In this document: piece by piece, positions 4,838 through 7,690 of the stretch
Numbering within the stretch: position 1 is the first letter of the stretch
Layout: every line of letters begins with the position of its first letter
Assembly: GCA_945877045.1 (NCBI GenBank)
Contig: CAMCQW010000090.1
Coordinates: 1 to 7,690 of the forward strand
Reading direction: 5' to 3'
Source: Chryseobacterium gleum
GTDB lineage: Bacteria > Bacteroidota > Bacteroidia > Flavobacteriales_D > Crocinitomicaceae
DNA: 7,690 bases
Notes under the pieces: model-generated
Database searches by the model: none
Told to the model about the DNA's origin: nothing
The model's input: only the letters and a program-made list of their open reading frames with translations
Translations under genes and position numbers: made by a program

Positions 4838-7549
4838 ATGTTTAGAACAATTTTTACCAAAACACAAACTTTATTTTTTCTTGTACTAACTGTTTTTTCT
4901 TTTACAGCAAATGCTCAACTCCAATTATGTTTAGGGCAAGACGCTACAGTATGTCCAGGTCAGCCGGTAGTCATTACTAATTGTAATGCTGGGGGCGGTA
5001 ACCCAGTTGCAGGTTTATACTTAAACGCTCCTTCGCAAGTAAATTTATCAGATGATTCATGGTCAGGTTCTGTGAACATTGGCTTCCCATTCAGTTTTTA
5101 TGGTAGCAATTATTCAAATTGTGTGATTGGTTCAAATGGTTTAATTTCTTTTAATCTAGGGAATGCAAACGGTTATTGCCCTTGGTCTTTAGGTGGTATT
5201 GGCCCTTTGCCAAATGCGGGATTTGCTGCGGCAAAGAACACGATTATGTTAACTTATCAGGATATTAACCCATCACTAGGAGGACAGATACAATATCAAA
5301 CAATCGGAACCGCTCCCAACAGACGCTTCGTTGTTTTGTACAAAAACATATTTATGTTTAGTTGCACGTCGCTATGTAATTACATGGCCATTGTTTTATA
5401 CGAAACAACCAACGTATTTGAACTTCATATCGGAAACAAGCCCCAATGTAACGGTTGGAATGGTGGATTAGCGATACAAGGATCTGAAAATAACCCAGGT
5501 AATTTAGCACACATTACACCAGGCAGAAACAACTCTCAATGGGGAGCAAATCAAGATGGAAGACGTTTTACGCCTACTGCTCCAAATAATACCGCTTCCT
5601 ACACCATGGGTCAAATTCCATACATAATTGTAACAAGTCCTGGTACTAATTTTTTATGGGCCAATACACTTGGACAAACATTTCCTTATAATAACGGCGT
5701 GTTGAACGTTCCAGTCGTTCCACCCGGAACAACAGGATATTTTTTATCCGCTTCCGCATGCAACACTAACATAGGTTCAATTACCCAAGATACAACATGG
5801 CTTACAAGTGCCAATGGTGTTGTGACAGCAACTGCGCTTCCTGACGTTTGCACCCAAGGAATTGGATCTGTTACCGCTACACCTGGTCCAAATTCTCCCG
5901 GACCATACACTTTCAATTGGACGCCCATAAATGCCAACACACAAACCGTCGGGAATCTACTTGCTGGAAACTACACGGTTAATATGATTGATGGAAATGG
6001 ATGTACTGCAACTGCAACCGTAGCAGTTGGTGATACACCGGCAGCTTATAATAGTACTTCCACATTAGTCTCCTGCGCTGGTGGTAACGACGGCACTGCA
6101 ACAGCTAATATGGTTCCAGCATCGGGTAACATTACTTATTTATGGAACAATGGCCAAACAACACAAACGGCAGTTGGACTTACGGCTGGATCCTATACTT
6201 GCCAAGTCAGTTCCTCCTCAGGGTGCTCCGGACCAACAACGGTTGTTGTTACAGAAATACCAGGAATGATATTATCCATTCTAAATCAAGTGGATGCTAG
6301 TTGTAATTCAGTGAACAACGGATCGGCAACCATAGGAGTTCAACAAGGTACTGGCCCCTTCTTCTTTGATTGGGACAATTCTATTTCTACCATCAATACA
6401 GCAAATGATTTAGGGGCAGGATTAAATTCGATTACAGTTACAGACGCAAATGGTTGTATAGATACCATTTCAGTCTTTATAAATGAACCTTCCCCATTAA
6501 GTATTGCGGTGATTACACCTGACACCATGATTTGCCCAGAAGCCTCCATTAATTTGAGCGCTGTAGGAACAGGAGGTTCATCTCCTTATATTTATACTTG
6601 GACAGAAAATGGAACGTATAATAATGTAGGATCATCCATAACAGTAGATCCCGCGAATACAAACACCACCTATTGTTTAACGCTTTCCGAGCAATGTGGT
6701 TCACCAACGACACAAGCTTGTCTAATAATAACCTTTCCTACACCTATTCAACCTAATTTAGTTCCTGATATTCCAATTGCTTGTATGCCAGGTACGTTTA
6801 CATTTATGAATACCTCTGTGAATGGAAATGAAATAGCCTCTACACAATATGATTTTTCTAATGGAGACAGTTTTACAGTACCAGATTTGCAAGACGTGAC
6901 GAATACATTCCCTATGCCAGGACTTTATAGCGTTACTATGACCACCACCTCAATTTATGGCTGTGTTTATACCGGTGCCGTTTCAAATATTGTGGAAGTA
7001 ACCCCATTACCTACGGCAGATTTCATGCTTTCAAAAAATCCAGCAACATGGTTTGAAACAGAGATACAAGTAAACGATAATTCACTAGGAAATATTGCAA
7101 CATGGGAATGGGAAAGTTTAGGTTCTACCTCCATTATTTCAAGTGGTCCAAATGCAATAATTACTTATCCGGAAGGTGTTGTTGGAGAGTATGATATCAT
7201 GCTAACAGTAACTACTGCCCAAGGGTGTTCTGATTCCATTATTCTAGAATTAGAAATAATTCCTGACATCGTATTTTATGCCCCAAATACATTTACACCA
7301 GATGACGATGAGCACAACCAAACATGGAAAATATATGTTGAGGGAATCGATCAGCAAAGTTTCGAATTGAAGATTTATAATCGATGGGGAGAGGTTGTTT
7401 GGGAAACACATGACACCAAAGGAGAATGGGATGGCACCTATGGAGAGAAAGCGATACAACCTGGCGTATATAATTGGGTTGCCATGTACAAATTACGTGA
7501 CACCGACGGGAGGAAAACCCTAAATGGATTCGTTCAAGTTTTACGTTAA
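4838..7549 (+). CDS. Secreted multidomain protein with SprB-type repeats and T9SS type B C-terminal sorting domain
   Basis: A 903-residue exported protein, expected to cross the outer membrane through the type IX secretion system and be surface-bound or released. Residues 1-26 are a Sec signal peptide with a hydrophobic core and likely cleavage ANA|Q. Residues 28-50 (DATVCPGQP) start like the Ig/PKD-like domains of this group. Residues about 55-245 resemble a nidogen-like beta domain (IGFPFSFYG..Y, IGSNGLISF, ..RRFVVLYKN). Residues 260-325 look like the remainder of the Ig-like domain. Three SprB-type repeats follow (about 336-398, 405-475, 480-551), then an Ig-like domain (556-636), two PKD-like domains (638-722, 723-808), and a CHU_C/TIGR04131-like sorting domain (811-903). 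There are 22 cysteines, all after the signal peptide, fitting an exported disulfide-bonded protein. Adhesion or gliding is possible from the repeats but unproven: the protein is far shorter than SprB. ATG at 4838 places the signal peptide at the N terminus. A second exported gene follows after 19 bp. Confidence 0.85.
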   Translation: MFRTIFTKTQTLFFLVLTVFSFTANAQLQLCLGQDATVCPGQPVVITNCNAGGGNPVAGLYLNAPSQVNLSDDSWSGSVNIGFPFSFYGSNYSNCVIGSNGLISFNLGNANGYCPWSLGGIGPLPNAGFAAAKNTIMLTYQDINPSLGGQIQYQTIGTAPNRRFVVLYKNIFMFSCTSLCNYMAIVLYETTNVFELHIGNKPQCNGWNGGLAIQGSENNPGNLAHITPGRNNSQWGANQDGRRFTPTAPNNTASYTMGQIPYIIVTSPGTNFLWANTLGQTFPYNNGVLNVPVVPPGTTGYFLSASACNTNIGSITQDTTWLTSANGVVTATALPDVCTQGIGSVTATPGPNSPGPYTFNWTPINANTQTVGNLLAGNYTVNMIDGNGCTATATVAVGDTPAAYNSTSTLVSCAGGNDGTATANMVPASGNITYLWNNGQTTQTAVGLTAGSYTCQVSSSSGCSGPTTVVVTEIPGMILSILNQVDASCNSVNNGSATIGVQQGTGPFFFDWDNSISTINTANDLGAGLNSITVTDANGCIDTISVFINEPSPLSIAVITPDTMICPEASINLSAVGTGGSSPYIYTWTENGTYNNVGSSITVDPANTNTTYCLTLSEQCGSPTTQACLIITFPTPIQPNLVPDIPIACMPGTFTFMNTSVNGNEIASTQYDFSNGDSFTVPDLQDVTNTFPMPGLYSVTMTTTSIYGCVYTGAVSNIVEVTPLPTADFMLSKNPATWFETEIQVNDNSLGNIATWEWESLGSTSIISSGPNAIITYPEGVVGEYDIMLTVTTAQGCSDSIILELEIIPDIVFYAPNTFTPDDDEHNQTWKIYVEGIDQQSFELKIYNRWGEVVWETHDTKGEWDGTYGEKAIQPGVYNWVAMYKLRDTDGRKTLNGFVQVLR
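5843..6490 (+). repeat. Three tandem SprB-type repeats (protein level)
   Basis: Three units with a period of about 76 residues are seen in the 903-residue protein. Each has a cysteine near its start and one in a terminal GC motif: Cys338/389, Cys413/463 and Cys489/540, separated by 51, 50 and 51 residues. Between them is a conserved pattern of an aromatic-rich strand with W, an N/T-rich turn, a L.AG.YT or similar strand, then D.NGC or S.SGC. DNA identity between units is low, so these are old, diverged repeats and not a recombination-prone array. Disulfide pairing within each unit is inferred. Confidence 0.72.
7268..7546 (+). other. T9SS type B (gliding-motility-associated) C-terminal sorting domain
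   Basis: Residues 811-903 contain the family landmarks: APNTFTPDDDEHN near the start, the central FELKIYNRWGEVVWET, then GEWDGTYG, QPGVYNWVAMYK and a last strand ending GFVQVLR at the stop codon. This domain class directs export by T9SS; in Flavobacterium johnsoniae the SprB version needs the PorP/SprF-family protein SprF. The first motif has DDDEHNQTW where many members have NGDGxND. No PorP/SprF gene is visible within the window. Confidence 0.88.
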
Positions 7550-7568
7550 TACTAAATAAAATACTACC

Positions 7569-7690
7569 ATGAAATTCTTCCTATTTTTCTCGTGTGCCTT
7601 ACTTATATACTCTTGTGATGTTCTTTCTCAGATGCCAAAATTACCCAAAGTAACAGGTAACTTACCGATTAACGCACCAGCCACCAATAG
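7569..7690 (+). CDS. N-terminal part of an exported protein, unidentified (cut by window edge)
   Basis: An open frame from ATG at 7569 gives 40 complete codons before the window ends. Residues 1-21 form a signal peptide: MKFFLFFSCALLIYSC then DVLSQ, with one Lys followed by a hydrophobic core. Cleavage could be at VLS|Q. Alternatively IYSC at 13-16 could be a lipobox with Cys16 lipidated, although Tyr at the -2 position is unusual. The following MPKLPKVTGNLPINAPATN is a Pro/Asn-rich, unstructured-looking start that I do not recognise. It does not look like the start of a PorP/SprF protein. The 19-bp gap from the preceding gene, with no hairpin in it, suggests co-transcription with the T9SS cargo gene. 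The gene is real on the strength of signal peptide, spacing and AT-rich leader, but its function is unknown from what is visible. Confidence 0.66.
   Translation, partial: MKFFLFFSCALLIYSCDVLSQMPKLPKVTGNLPINAPATN

Overview
The window looks like chromosomal DNA from a member of the Bacteroidota, most likely Flavobacteriales and possibly close to the Fluviicola/Crocinitomix group. Four things point there: AT-rich DNA with A-rich leaders lacking clear Shine-Dalgarno sites; several matches to the Bacteroidota -7 promoter element TAnnTTTG; a fused alpha/beta E1 dehydrogenase; and a large secreted protein with SprB-type repeats and a gliding-motility-type (CHU_C, T9SS type B) C-terminal sorting domain. 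The genus guess rests on remembered style of the sorting domain and is only inference.

Left part (1-3102): the 5' end of aroQ (type II 3-dehydroquinase, minus strand, cut by the window edge) diverges from xerD (plus strand). Their start codons are only 2 bp apart, so each gene's upstream control region lies inside the other gene. xerD then converges on a fused 2-oxoacid dehydrogenase E1 gene (minus strand), and the two TAA stop codons share the palindrome TTAA.

Middle (3103-4837): a 148-bp gap holds a likely E1 promoter and a good intrinsic terminator for gdhA, the NADP-type glutamate dehydrogenase upstream on the minus strand. E1 and gdhA are therefore probably separate transcripts. A 240-bp divergent region between gdhA and the secreted-protein gene holds a candidate promoter for each gene and a 19-bp dyad overlapping the gdhA -7 element.

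Right part (4838-7690): a 903-residue multidomain exported protein has a signal peptide, a nidogen-like beta domain apparently inserted in an Ig-like domain, three ~76-residue SprB-type repeats, an Ig-like domain, two PKD-like domains and the sorting domain. It is followed 19 bp later by the start of another exported protein that runs off the window.

Functionally this is mostly core metabolism and chromosome maintenance (shikimate pathway, dimer resolution, branched-chain or other 2-oxoacid oxidation, ammonia assimilation) beside a T9SS cell-surface or secreted cargo locus. There is no phage, IS, CRISPR, tRNA or rRNA signal. I do not see a convincing undescribed system. The most unusual items are the compact gene junctions, the domain-in-domain layout of the secreted protein and the unidentified exported gene at the right edge.
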